From NCBI GenBank assembly GCA_018304605.1, contig JAGVVU010000018.1:6278-38807 (forward strand): DNA of 32,530 nt, written 5' to 3'. A model generated the notes under the pieces. The model had not been told where the DNA came from. It did not search any database and saw only the letters and a program-made list of their open reading frames with translations. This document shows positions 23,474 through 30,963 of this stretch, piece by piece (position 1 is the first letter of the stretch; each line of letters begins with the position of its first letter). The position numbers and the translations under genes were made by a program. The DNA is from Candidatus Aenigmatarchaeota archaeon (GTDB lineage: Archaea; Aenigmatarchaeota; Aenigmatarchaeia; GW2011-AR5).

Positions 23474-24030
23474 TGTCCCAGCTCGAATATTTCTACATCC
23501 TCGTAAACAGGACCCTTATTTGTCGCCGTCGATTTCTTTAGTTTAATCCGATCGATTCGCATATTTCCAATCCATGTATTTTCATGTTTTTTGGCAAACT
23601 TGATTATTTCATCTATATATTTCTGCGATCTTATGCGGGCGATAGTAAGGTGTGGCGATGGTTTCTCTTTCTTGAAAAGTTCGGCAAGTGCTTGGTTAAT
23701 AGCAGATTGTAGGTTAAATAAAGAGGGCTCGGTGCCTTTTGGGCTGTGCGGTTTGGCTCCGATCCAGACGATGCGAATGAATTTTTCGCTTGGGAAGACG
23801 CCAATGCTACTGATACCTATCTCGAACGGCTCCCATTCGGCTACCAGCTTTCCAAGCAGATCTTTGACCTTATTCACGGTACCTTCACTGGCTTCACCAA
23901 TAAACTTAAGGGTAAAGTGCAGGTTTTCTGGTTTGGCAAGCTTGGCATCCAGTCCAACAAGCTCTTTCTGTAACTCCACAACTTTTTGCCTAAGAGTCGG
24001 ATCGAGATCAGCAGCAATAAAGCATCGCAT
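23470..24030 (-). CDS. thpR: RNA 2',3'-cyclic phosphodiesterase ThpR (LigT family)
   Basis: A 186-aa 2H phosphoesterase with both catalytic motifs, HFTLKFIG (about residue 38) and HLTIARI (about 127), and the family start MRCFIAADLDP. It opens 2',3'-cyclic phosphates on RNA ends and can show 2'-5' ligase activity in vitro. Length is normal. ATG 24030 has GCTTAAAATAT about 25 bases upstream and no Shine-Dalgarno. It heads an operon with the OB-fold membrane protein, the nucleotidyltransferase and the microprotein. Confidence 0.93.
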   Translation of the reverse strand: MRCFIAADLDPTLRQKVVELQKELVGLDAKLAKPENLHFTLKFIGEASEGTVNKVKDLLGKLVAEWEPFEIGISSIGVFPSEKFIRIVWIGAKPHSPKGTEPSLFNLQSAINQALAELFKKEKPSPHLTIARIRSQKYIDEIIKFAKKHENTWIGNMRIDRIKLKKSTATNKGPVYEDVEIFELGQ

Positions 24031-24190
24031 TAGTTTACTTGTCAGATGTGCTTAAAATATTCACTCCTGTCAAAGTCTGGAAAAATGTCCATAGGAGAGC
24101 TATTTTGAGAAAACCCTGTGAGTGCCAGAATTTTCAACTTTAAGCGGCTGTAGTTATAAAAAAGCTTTAAGTTTACAGTTGATAAGTTTA

Positions 24191-24205
24191 TTCTTATTGT
24201 GAGTG
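24191..24205 (+). promoter_or_regulatory. Candidate operator at the winged-helix gene start
   Basis: TTCTTATTGTGAGTG lies just before ATG 24207 and about 30 bases after the TATA box TTATAAAAAAG (24154-24164), so it sits at the likely transcription start. It matches 10 of 13 positions of TTTCTTTTGTGAG found at 31241, 32332 and 32476. A second TGTGAGTG lies at 24117-24124. Position suggests autoregulation; this is inference. Confidence 0.35.
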
Positions 24206-24206
24206 T

Positions 24207-24506
24207 ATGGGAAGAAAAAAAGGATTTGACGAGAAGAAAATCGGGAAGATCATATCCATTTTAGCTGCGAATCCCGACGGGATATGGATAAGGCAGATCG
24301 CCAAACAGACTGACTACTCGCCCCCTACTATTACCCACTATGTTGAGGGCATTTTAGCTCCGCTAGTCGAGGATACAAGCCTTGGTACGGGCAAGCCGCT
24401 GCTGCGTGTGGTACGCCTAAAGCCGTTTGTCATTGAGAAGCTCCAGGAAGGCAAGGACATCCGCCAGATTATGAAAATTTTGCGTCTCGTAGGCAAAATT
24501 CAATAG
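24207..24506 (+). CDS. Small winged-helix DNA-binding protein
   Basis: A 99-aa basic protein. The predicted winged helix is KIISILAANPDGIWIRQIAKQTDYSPPTITHYVEGILAPLVED (about 14-57), with QIAKQTDYSPPTITHYVE as helix-turn-helix, followed by a wing (TGKPLLRVVRLKP) and a C-terminal helix. No ligand domain is present. The gene faces the GTGAA array and the AAA+ ATPase downstream on the same strand, and its own start carries a TGTGAG motif. It is a candidate binder of these motifs; that is inference from position only. Confidence 0.8.
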   Translation: MGRKKGFDEKKIGKIISILAANPDGIWIRQIAKQTDYSPPTITHYVEGILAPLVEDTSLGTGKPLLRVVRLKPFVIEKLQEGKDIRQIMKILRLVGKIQ

Positions 24507-24670
24507 ATTTTAACTTCCTTCTAACTATTAATGGCTCTAAATTCTCTAAAAAAGTTAAATATTAGCTTTTAAGCCGTAAAAACCTGTTTTGAAAGTATTA
24601 ATTTTTGTATGTTATGTCTAACCTTGGCTCACGAATTCAATGCTTAAGCTCACCAAATTTTTATATGAAC

Positions 24671-25020
24671 GTGAAGGGTCAGTGAAATTCATGTGAAGTT
24701 CATCAAATTTTAGTGAATATATACGTGAATGCATGTGAATATGATGAAGACCTCTCACAAATTAAGAAAATTTTATAATCTAAAAATAATAAAACTCACA
24801 TTTTGGGGTCTACTATGACAAAATACAGGAAAACCCTTCACAAACCCTTCACAAACCCTTCATTTTAGGTAATGAAGTTCACGTAAAAATCAGTGAAATT
24901 CATATGAATTCATGGTGAAATAAAGAAAATTTAAGAAGTAATTGTGAATATAAGAGCAAATTTGGTGAAGAATTAAAATAAGACCGTGAAATTGCTTAAA
25001 TTTCAATGAAGGTCTGTGAA
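24671..25020. repeat. Array of 15 GTGAA/TTCAC repeats, partly helically phased
   Basis: Twelve GTGAA on plus start at 24671, 24682, 24693, 24713, 24725, 24735, 24893, 24915, 24944, 24965, 24986 and 25016; three on minus lie at 24837, 24848 and 24878. Intervals within clusters are 11, 11, 20, 12, 10 and later 22, 29, 21, 21, 30, mostly near multiples of the DNA turn. About one copy would be expected by chance. The block lies in the non-coding stretch 24507-25066, which is very AT-rich and holds no credible ORF. The last copy is about 20 bases before the TATA box of the AAA+ ATPase. This resembles an iteron or cooperative operator array. Confidence 0.8.
24834..24862 (+). repeat. 11-bp tandem repeat CCCTTCACAAA, 2.6 copies
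   Basis: CCCTTCACAAA occurs twice head-to-tail (24834-24844, 24845-24855) and a partial third CCCTTCA follows, with unit length equal to about one DNA turn. The core is the inverse GTGAA word. It lies in the middle of the array, where orientation switches. Confidence 0.8.
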
Positions 25021-25036
25021 CTTTACAATACAAAAA

Positions 25037-25046
25037 CTTATATACT
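25037..25046 (+). promoter_or_regulatory. TATA box of the AAA+ ATPase gene
   Basis: ACTTATATAC is centred about 26 bases before ATG 25067, with no ribosome-binding site between, so a leaderless start is likely. The GTGAA copy at 25016-25020 is just upstream, where a bound protein could help or block TBP/TFB. Confidence 0.6.
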
Positions 25047-25066
25047 CTGGCACACAAGTATGTGAC

Positions 25067-26251
25067 ATGGAAGAAGAAATTGATGTAACTTTGGCAGAGG
25101 ATGAACAATCTAACCTACATGACTCTGATTCTGTTCAGGAAAAGCCGATTGATGACTCACATAAGAAAAAAGAGGAGCCGGTAGAAAAGCCAGAAGAAAT
25201 AGTTCAAAATACACCAAAAATGCTAAATAATCCTGATGAATGGTTTAAAGCTATTAAATGGTCTGGAAACCCATTTATTCTTAATATTATACCAGAACTG
25301 TTTGTAGGTTATCGAAATCAGTCTGAGGAGCTATTGAGGCTGGCAAGGGAAAAACACAAGATTATCATGCTTATAGGACCGACTGGTTCTGGCAAGACTA
25401 CATTGCTCGAATGGCTGTCAAAGAACATGGATGACAGGTTTGATTTTCTGTTTATAGGGAAACCACCACAAAAACCGGAGGAATTTGTCGATGTCTTTAA
25501 TGAAAGATATCCACGTATATTTCGGAAGCTTAAAAATATGTATCAGATACCGAATTTCCTCAACAAAAGGCTCCGTTCCAGGCATCTGATTGTGCTCTAT
25601 GACGAGGCCCATGAATCCAAGATGGATGTTCTTGAGTGGCTTCGTGTTCTGAGTGATCAGGTGGACAATATGTCCATAATCATTGCCGGACTTCCGGTCT
25701 TCGAGGAGCATCTTGCGAAACTGGAAACGCTTCGAAAGCGTGTCATGGGGAAAATCGAGCTTGTATCACTCACAAAAGAAGAAACTGAGAATCTGGTCAG
25801 GAAACGGATACAGAATGTCGGAGGCAGCGGCGAGGAATTCAAGGAGCTGATTGGCGCGATTTACAGCATGTCAGGCGGATTCCCGAGGGAAATAATAAAG
25901 GTGTGCAACGATGTCATCAACGAATCGATGAAGACAGGCAGACCTCTCACAAAAGAACTGATTCAGCACGAGTCAACAAAGGAAGAATTGAAAGTGTCGC
26001 TCCGCTTCCTCGAGGAACTCAGCCCCATGCAGCGGGAGATAATTGAGATGCTTGTCAATCCGATGACGCCGGGCCAGATAGCGAATAATCTCGACCTCGC
26101 AAAATACAAGTCACGCCAGCATGCTGTTCGTTCGATGAATAATATATTGAAGAGGCTGATGGATGACGGATTGGTTGGGAGAGCAAAGGAAGACCGTGCG
26201 TATTTGTACCAGCTTTCACCCAGCATACGAAGTATTGTCGTGAAAGCGTGA
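25067..26251 (+). CDS. AAA+ ATPase with C-terminal winged helix (ExeA/TnsC/Orc-like)
   Basis: A 394-aa protein. An acidic, low-complexity N-terminus (about 1-50) precedes an AAA_22-type domain: NPFILNIIPELFVGYRNQSEELL, Walker A GPTGSGKT (104-111), Walker B LIVLYDEAHE (174-183), sensor region MSIIIAGLPVFEEHL, then FPREIIKVCND near the lid. A winged helix follows at the C-terminus (SPMQREIIEMLVNPMTPGQIANNLDL...RLMDDGLVGRAKEDRAYLYQLSP). The layout resembles Orc1/Cdc6 and ExeA/TnsC DNA-loading ATPases, but it is clearly distinct from the cdc6 at the left edge. With the repeat array upstream it could be an initiator, segregation or transcription ATPase. ATG 25067 is chosen by the TATA spacing; the track start at 25016 is too early. 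Confidence 0.85.
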   Translation: MEEEIDVTLAEDEQSNLHDSDSVQEKPIDDSHKKKEEPVEKPEEIVQNTPKMLNNPDEWFKAIKWSGNPFILNIIPELFVGYRNQSEELLRLAREKHKIIMLIGPTGSGKTTLLEWLSKNMDDRFDFLFIGKPPQKPEEFVDVFNERYPRIFRKLKNMYQIPNFLNKRLRSRHLIVLYDEAHESKMDVLEWLRVLSDQVDNMSIIIAGLPVFEEHLAKLETLRKRVMGKIELVSLTKEETENLVRKRIQNVGGSGEEFKELIGAIYSMSGGFPREIIKVCNDVINESMKTGRPLTKELIQHESTKEELKVSLRFLEELSPMQREIIEMLVNPMTPGQIANNLDLAKYKSRQHAVRSMNNILKRLMDDGLVGRAKEDRAYLYQLSPSIRSIVVKA

Positions 26252-26283
26252 GCAGATTTATCTCTCACATAGCAAAAGAATCG
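26252..26283 (+). repeat. 32-bp dispersed direct repeat, copy 1
   Basis: GCAGATTTATCTCTCACATAGCAAAAGAATCG starts one base after the ATPase stop codon and is 27/32 identical to copy 2 at 26644. It holds CTCACA (TGTGAG inverted) followed by an A-rich run, like the 31241 element. It precedes the PRC-barrel gene promoter. Confidence 0.7.
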
Positions 26284-26359
26284 TGATTCCTCCGTGATTG
26301 GCGGAAATGCCGCAGAAATTATTTATACCTGCTCCAGTAAGTAATAGAAGGTGAAAAAA

Positions 26360-26614
26360 ATGCAGAGTAGAGGAAGAGATTTGCTTGGCAAGGTGATTGT
26401 GTCCGAAGAGACGGGCAGGAAATTCGGAGTTATCGGTGATATTAATTTCGTTTCTGAGAGCGGCGAATTGCTCAATTTGGTCCTGGTCGAGCCGACAAAA
26501 CATATCGGGGACCTGAGCCTGGAAAAAGACGAGAACAACCGGCTACTGATACCGTTTTCCTCAGTCAGGAGCGTCGGCGACTTCGTGATCATAAGCGAGA
26601 AGGAAATCGCATAG
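26360..26614 (+). CDS. PRC-barrel domain protein
   Basis: An 84-aa protein that is a single PRC barrel: LLGKVIVSEETGRKFGVIGDINFVSESGELLNLVLVEPT ... LLIPFSSVRSVGDFVIISE. Archaeal stand-alone PRC barrels are common; some act with FtsZ in cell division (CdpB-type) and others in RNA metabolism. Which applies here cannot be told. TTATTTATACC (26319-26329) is the TATA box, and GGTG six bases before ATG 26360 supports that start over the GTG at 26351. Near-identical 32-bp repeats lie on both sides. Confidence 0.85.
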   Translation: MQSRGRDLLGKVIVSEETGRKFGVIGDINFVSESGELLNLVLVEPTKHIGDLSLEKDENNRLLIPFSSVRSVGDFVIISEKEIA

Positions 26615-26643
26615 GTCTTTTCGGATAAATTCTGGTTTTCTGC

Positions 26644-26675
26644 GCAGCTTTATACCTCACATAGCAAATTAATCG
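26644..26675 (+). repeat. 32-bp dispersed direct repeat, copy 2
   Basis: GCAGCTTTATACCTCACATAGCAAATTAATCG lies 30 bases after the PRC-barrel gene stop and matches copy 1 at 27 of 32 positions. CTCCGTG follows both copies at a variable distance. It lies upstream of the unknown gene at 26811. A duplicated promoter/operator module is one reading. Confidence 0.7.
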
Positions 26676-26810
26676 CTTGATAGGTTCAAAATGCGCTCTA
26701 ATCCTTCTTGTTACTCCTCCGTGCGCATGGAAGTATGAACGGGCATTTTTTTGCTATATTACTGATTCATACTTTTCAGAGATAAATGATGGGATCTCCA
26801 ATTAGATTCC

Positions 26811-27209
26811 ATGGCAATTGACGATTCGTCCGGCGAGCTTCGCTCTCTTGCAAGGAAAATTGGCACAAGGGAATACGTGGTAAGCGTTGGCGGGGATACA
26901 GATTACGTAACTGTTTCTGATATAGGCATGCCGGGAATGAATGGCAGACCGCTATCTTCGGATGAATTATACTCTGTTGACAGGGTAACGTACAGAGGAG
27001 AAGTGCGCGAAGCCCAAAGGCATGAGAACGGTGTCGCCATTCATACGCCTGACGGAGTCCTTGTTTTGCCTTTTTGCGGGATGGATGACGTGCATGACTA
27101 TACGCATTTGATGCACTGCCTGGATTCCGGCACGCGCCCAGCGCCAGAATCGATGATAGATCTGATAAACAGGGAAGATGTTGAAAAATATCTGGAAGCT
27201 AGTCGCTGA
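26811..27209 (+). CDS. Unknown 132-aa protein
   Basis: A soluble acidic protein with several short strands: [55 protein letters not shown]. These suggest a small beta barrel, loosely like the preceding PRC barrel. The C-terminus is helical ([19 protein letters not shown]). No family recognised. The stop overlaps the convergent radA stop by 11 bases. No Shine-Dalgarno precedes the ATG. Confidence 0.7.
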   Translation: MAIDDSSGELRSLARKIGTREYVVSVGGDTDYVTVSDIGMPGMNGRPLSSDELYSVDRVTYRGEVREAQRHENGVAIHTPDGVLVLPFCGMDDVHDYTHLMHCLDSGTRPAPESMIDLINREDVEKYLEASR

Positions 27210-28227
27210 TTCCGCTTTCCGTGAGCGTGAACACTGCTTCCCCTTCTGGCATGTTTGGGCTGTCTATCAGCCTTGCTATTCTAGTATTCGCTTTGCTTTT
27301 CCGAAGGTACAATCTAAATGTTGACATGTGTCCTACGATATTCCCGCCGACATGCGTAGTTGGGTCGCCGAACATCATATCGGGGCGAGCCATGACCTGA
27401 TTTGTCAGGTATATTGCGACATTGTAAGTATCAGCTAATTTTTGCAGTGCGTGCATATGCCTGTTCAGCTTCTGTTGCCTCGGCGCGAGCTCGCCTCTCC
27501 CCGAGTAGTCGGAACGAAAATGGCTCATAAGTGAATCTACAATGATAAGCTTCACATTCTGCTCCTTGACAAGCTCTTTCGCTTTTTCTGCCAGAACAAT
27601 TTGGTGATCACTATTATAGGCCTTCGCTATGAATATGTTTTTCAATACTTTTTTCGGGTCCAGACCTCTTGCCGCAGCCAATTGTATTATTCTCTCAGGC
27701 CGGAATGTGCTCTCCGTATCGATGAAGATGCACCTTCCATTCAACCCCCCTTCGCCTTTTGGCAATTGCACATTTACTGCTAAAGAGAATCCAATCTGGC
27801 TCTTTCCACTTCCAAACATCCCATAGGCTTCTGTTATCGCCTGCGTCTCAACACCACCACCGATAAGGGCATCGAGGTTTTTTGACCCTGTCGTTATCCG
27901 TCCTACTTCCTTCCGTCTCTCCTGCAAATCAGCAGCTGTCTTGAATCCCATGTCAAGCATGCTTCGTGCTGACTGTATTATTTTTTCCGCGGTCCCGTCG
28001 CTTATACCGCATGCCGCGCTTATCTCGCCGGCAGACGCGGCTGCTACAGAGATGAGCTCCGTGTAGCCTGCCTCCTTGAGCTTCTGCGCACCCTTCGGCC
28101 CGATGCCCGGCAGGTCCTCAAGCGTCATCTCGCTAGGGTCCTTCTTCACTACAGGCTCTTGAGGCTCAGCGTCGCCCTGAAGCCCTTCCATTTCTTCTTC
28201 TGTTGTTTTCTTTTTCTTGAATGCCAT
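27199..28227 (-). CDS. radA: DNA repair and recombination protein RadA
   Basis: The archaeal RecA/Rad51 recombinase forms filaments on ssDNA and exchanges strands. The 342-aa protein has a charged N-terminus, a helix-hairpin-helix region ([20 protein letters not shown], about 35-55), Walker [10 protein letters not shown] (about 135-143), Walker [10 protein letters not shown], and loop regions with [22 protein letters not shown]. Start ATG 28227 ([11 protein letters not shown]) is preferred to the track start nine bases earlier. It follows the small gene at 28237 after nine bases, so they are probably cotranscribed. Confidence 0.97.
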   Translation of the reverse strand: MAFKKKKTTEEEMEGLQGDAEPQEPVVKKDPSEMTLEDLPGIGPKGAQKLKEAGYTELISVAAASAGEISAACGISDGTAEKIIQSARSMLDMGFKTAADLQERRKEVGRITTGSKNLDALIGGGVETQAITEAYGMFGSGKSQIGFSLAVNVQLPKGEGGLNGRCIFIDTESTFRPERIIQLAAARGLDPKKVLKNIFIAKAYNSDHQIVLAEKAKELVKEQNVKLIIVDSLMSHFRSDYSGRGELAPRQQKLNRHMHALQKLADTYNVAIYLTNQVMARPDMMFGDPTTHVGGNIVGHMSTFRLYLRKSKANTRIARLIDSPNMPEGEAVFTLTESGISD

Positions 28228-28236
28228 GATTATCAA

Positions 28237-28467
28237 CTAATAATCGTCCGGATGCTCTCCTTCTACGAAGCCGGAGGCAAGAATTTCCGGCAGCCTTTTA
28301 AGGGTCGTCAAATATTTTTCACCTTTCGGAGTAAGCATATACGTTTCACCATCAAGTGTCACATACCCCGATTTTTCATATGTAGTTAACAATTCTGCAT
28401 ATTCTCTGCTTAACGGGACGGTAAGTTCGCCTCCGTTAATTGCCTCAAAAAATCCAAGTATTGACAT
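28237..28467 (-). CDS. Small winged-helix-like protein upstream of radA
   Basis: A 76-aa protein: MSILGFFEAINGGELTVPLSREYAELLTTYEKSGYVTLDGETYMLTPKGEKYL. The segment YEKSGYVTLDGETYMLTPKGEKYL looks like the recognition helix and wing of archaeal winged-helix proteins, but the first helices are poorly defined. The acidic C-terminus ends HPDDY. It is nine bases upstream of radA on the same strand, so it may be coregulated with the recombinase. CATAAATAATTTG upstream (about 28489-28502) may be the TATA box. Confidence 0.7.
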   Translation of the reverse strand: MSILGFFEAINGGELTVPLSREYAELLTTYEKSGYVTLDGETYMLTPKGEKYLTTLKRLPEILASGFVEGEHPDDY

Positions 28468-28540
28468 CAGCGTCACGCCTATTATTCAGACAAATTATTT
28501 ATGCTCGAAAAGCTTCGATTTTCGGCTTAGCTGAAAGCAA

Positions 28541-29527
28541 TTATTCACTCTCACACAACATCGTTTCAATTTCCTGCTTCACGTCTACAGGCTTCACGTC
28601 GCTCGCTATGAACTCAAGCCGGTCGAACAACTGGTTCCGTCTCGCCCGCCCTTCGAAGACGAACTCCTTGCCGAGAGGAACCAACGAAAGCACGACGTCC
28701 AGCTTCTTTTTCTTGTCGAACAGCTTTTTTGCTTCTTTCGTCGTCATCCCGAGGAGCTTCTCCGCTTGCTCGTTGAAAAACACTATCCTTATGCTCTCCG
28801 TGCCGTCATCCGCTATGCCTGATACTATAAGGCCATAGTCAGGATTCTCTATTATTCCATGGTCAGGACAGATGAAGTCTTCGTTTTCATCTGGCTTTAT
28901 CCTGCTTCTGCATTGGTTGCACACCTCATAGAAGACATTTGATTCAAAAATCTGTATAAGTGGCGCACGAATTTCCTTGTACCCGCCTTCAGTCAGTTCC
29001 CGGATTAGTGTCCGTTCTGCGGCGCGCCTTGACTGTTTTATTGTCGCTATTGTTTCGTCGCTTTTTGCAAGCGACCCGTATCTCCCTATTCTTATTTCAG
29101 GATTGCCGAGGTTATCCTCTTTGACGTAGCCTTTCACCCTGATGGTGTCACTGGCCTCAATTCCTTCCAGCGACTTGATTTCATCATTCCACAGGGAAAG
29201 CCTTACCGATCCGGTCTCGTCCGCAATTGTCACGTTTGTCACCTTTCCACTACCCCTTTCAGTCGAAAATTCCCTTATTGGCGAGAGTCTTGTTATTTTT
29301 CCGACGACATCAACGTTCTGCATCCCTGGAATGACGTGCGCTATGTCGAGGCGCTCCTGTTTTACGACAGAGATACCCAGCTCCTTGGCGACAATGTACG
29401 CCGCCCCTTCTTCGGATATCAAATCAGACAATTCAGCGCGCTTCTCTTCGATCTTATCCATTACTTCCCTTTCATCAAGCCCGCTTTCAGAAGAAATCTT
29501 TTTTAGCAGTTCATTCAGCATGCGCAT
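28541..29527 (-). CDS. RPA-like single-stranded DNA-binding protein
   Basis: A 328-aa protein. A helical N-terminus (MRMLNELLKKISSESGLDEREVMDKI) precedes an OB fold with TNVTIADETGSVRLSLWNDEI (about 100-125), a zinc finger (CNQCRSRIKPDENEDFICPDHG, about 205-226) and a C-terminal OB-like segment (DVVLSLVPLGKEFVFEGRARRN). Such RPA/RfA proteins protect ssDNA in replication and repair. ATG 29527 is chosen over the TTG at 29539. CCTTTAAACATT is about 21 bases upstream, overlapping the sequence just after the histone gene. Confidence 0.9.
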   Translation of the reverse strand: MRMLNELLKKISSESGLDEREVMDKIEEKRAELSDLISEEGAAYIVAKELGISVVKQERLDIAHVIPGMQNVDVVGKITRLSPIREFSTERGSGKVTNVTIADETGSVRLSLWNDEIKSLEGIEASDTIRVKGYVKEDNLGNPEIRIGRYGSLAKSDETIATIKQSRRAAERTLIRELTEGGYKEIRAPLIQIFESNVFYEVCNQCRSRIKPDENEDFICPDHGIIENPDYGLIVSGIADDGTESIRIVFFNEQAEKLLGMTTKEAKKLFDKKKKLDVVLSLVPLGKEFVFEGRARRNQLFDRLEFIASDVKPVDVKQEIETMLCESE

Positions 29528-29558
29528 ACTACTACGCAAAAATGTTTAAAGGAAAATC

Positions 29559-29771
29559 TCACTCGTTTTCAAGTATCTTCCTCGCAGCACGGACGTCTCT
29601 TTTCATGACTGTGCGCCGTCCAGAGTGTTCTGACAGCCTTTTTGCCTCAAGAAGGAGCACTTTCGTGCGCCCTTCTAGCTCTTTGCCGAGTTCTGCGGCA
29701 GCTTTGTCGCTAACGCGCTTCGCGCCTGCCCTTTTGATGAGCTTTCTCAGCGGCTGGAGGGTCAGTTCCAT
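29559..29771 (-). CDS. Archaeal histone
   Basis: A 70-aa single histone fold without tails: LTLQPLRKLIKRAGAKRVSDKAAAELGKELEGRTKVLLLEAKRLSEHSGRRTVMKRDVRAARKILENE. The pattern L-P, R-AGA-RVS, and GRRTVMKRDV is that of HMf-like histones, with the RT pair contacting DNA. It wraps DNA as dimers or longer superhelices. Upstream is a 256-base AT-rich gap with a large dyad. Confidence 0.95.
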   Translation of the reverse strand: MELTLQPLRKLIKRAGAKRVSDKAAAELGKELEGRTKVLLLEAKRLSEHSGRRTVMKRDVRAARKILENE

Positions 29772-30027
29772 GACTTACCACTGTGCATAAACTGATTAAT
29801 AATCTACAGTTCAAGCCTCTCAAATACATTACACAGTAATTAACCTACTTCTGGCGCGTGAGGGTTAAATTATATTGTGTAAAAAAGTCTTTTAGAAATA
29901 TATTAATTAAAGATGCCAATATAATATAGTAATTTATATTAAATATTTCCTAATAACTATTTTATAAAGTCTATTATATAAAATACATTTTATCTATATA
30001 AAGGGCGAAACCCATAGTTTCAGCAGT
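29772..30027. other. Very AT-rich divergent intergenic region with a large dyad
   Basis: No ORF. TTACACAGTAATTAACC (29829-29845) faces GGTTAAATTATATTGTGTAA (29863-29882), an imperfect inverted repeat around a GC-rich centre (TGGCGCGTGAGG). The next 120 or so bases are almost only A and T. TCTATATAAAGG (29993-30004) is the TATA box of the winged-helix gene at 30028. It may hold operators for the divergent histone and winged-helix genes, or an easily melted segment. Confidence 0.5.
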
Positions 30028-30324
30028 ATGGGTGCAAAAAATGAGATGGAAGAGCTGTTTCTAAGGAGAAAACCGGTAAGGCTGCTCCTGAACATAAAAG
30101 TAGGCGGGACGCCGAAATATGTTTCTGTCCTGGCTAAGGACACCGACTGCACTTATTCACATACGGTCAAGCTGCTCGACATCTTCAAGAGCATGGGAAT
30201 GGTGGAATTCGAGAAGCAGGGCCGCATTAAATACGTCAAGCTGACAGCTGACGGCGCAGCGCTCGCCGGCGATTTTGAGGGTGTGCTCCGCAAGTTTGCG
30301 AAGCTCGCGCCGAAGAAGAAATAG
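30028..30324 (+). CDS. Winged-helix transcription regulator, MarR-like
   Basis: A 98-aa protein with a winged helix over most of its length: KPVRLLLNIKVGGTPKYVSVLAKDTDCTYSHTVKLLDIFKSMGMVEFEKQGRIKYVKLTADGAALAGDFEGVLRKF. CTYSHTVKLLDIF would be the recognition helix and GRIKYVKLT the wing. It is divergent from the histone gene across an AT-rich dyad and could control it or itself. TATA box TCTATATAAAGG is about 30 bases upstream. Confidence 0.8.
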   Translation: MGAKNEMEELFLRRKPVRLLLNIKVGGTPKYVSVLAKDTDCTYSHTVKLLDIFKSMGMVEFEKQGRIKYVKLTADGAALAGDFEGVLRKFAKLAPKKK

Positions 30325-30393
30325 TTAAGGCAGGGCTTTAAGTAGTTTATTCTACTGCATAGTAGTAACAAATAATGTTTGTGGGGTGTGTAT

Positions 30394-30885
30394 ATGAATA
30401 TGAGAAATTTTGCAGTATATCTGCCATTGCTCGGAGCTGTTGCTTGCGGACCTAGTGCTCCAAAAAATGAAGCTGCGCCGGAACCACGACAAGCCGAATA
30501 TATCGATGTAGCAGTTCAAGTTTTGAGAAATCACAGATATATCGATGTAACAAGAAACGGCGTAACAGAAAGAAAATACCCTACTCACACTTGTTTAATA
30601 GAGCCTAGCTCAGATTCACATATATCCTACTGTGACCTCGAATCTAATGGCAAAGGCTTAGACTCTGTTAGTCGTGTGATTCGAGCTACAGATCAGAATG
30701 GTCAAGATAGATGGATCGATGGCACCACAGACTACGCTACAGACGCATTTTCAAATGGATTCTATTTGGAAGACATATTTTCTCCTATGACTGAACCTAT
30801 GAAAAGAAAATCTCCAGAATTCACGGCACTGGAAAAAGGCTACGCCCTGGCGCAAGAGAATTTCAATAAAGTGCATACAAAATAA
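30394..30885 (+). CDS. Putative lipoprotein of unknown function
   Basis: A 163-aa protein from ATG 30394, preceded by GGGGTG. MNMRNFAVYLPLLGAVACGPSAP looks like a signal peptide with a lipobox ending in Cys, so the protein may be lipid-anchored on the outer face. The mature part is polar with two Cys (HTCLIEPSS, SYCDLESN) that could pair. No family recognised. Codons are more AT-rich (many AGA, AAT, ATA) than in neighbouring housekeeping genes, and it lies among repeats and hairpins; it may be a newer acquisition. Confidence 0.7.
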   Translation: MNMRNFAVYLPLLGAVACGPSAPKNEAAPEPRQAEYIDVAVQVLRNHRYIDVTRNGVTERKYPTHTCLIEPSSDSHISYCDLESNGKGLDSVSRVIRATDQNGQDRWIDGTTDYATDAFSNGFYLEDIFSPMTEPMKRKSPEFTALEKGYALAQENFNKVHTK

Positions 30886-30963
30886 GAAATATTTTTGACC
30901 CTTTCAATTCCTACTAGATTCTGAATAAATCTACCCTATCTCTGACATAAAAAATCGAAAAAT

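Noticed and set aside
24671-25020. CRISPR array
   Set aside because: Repeats are only 5 bp (11 bp tandem at most) without uniform spacers; no cas genes.
24890-25108. 72-aa minus-strand ORF in the GTGAA array
   Set aside because: Phe/Tyr/Ile-rich product expected from AT-rich DNA; it crosses the ATPase start.
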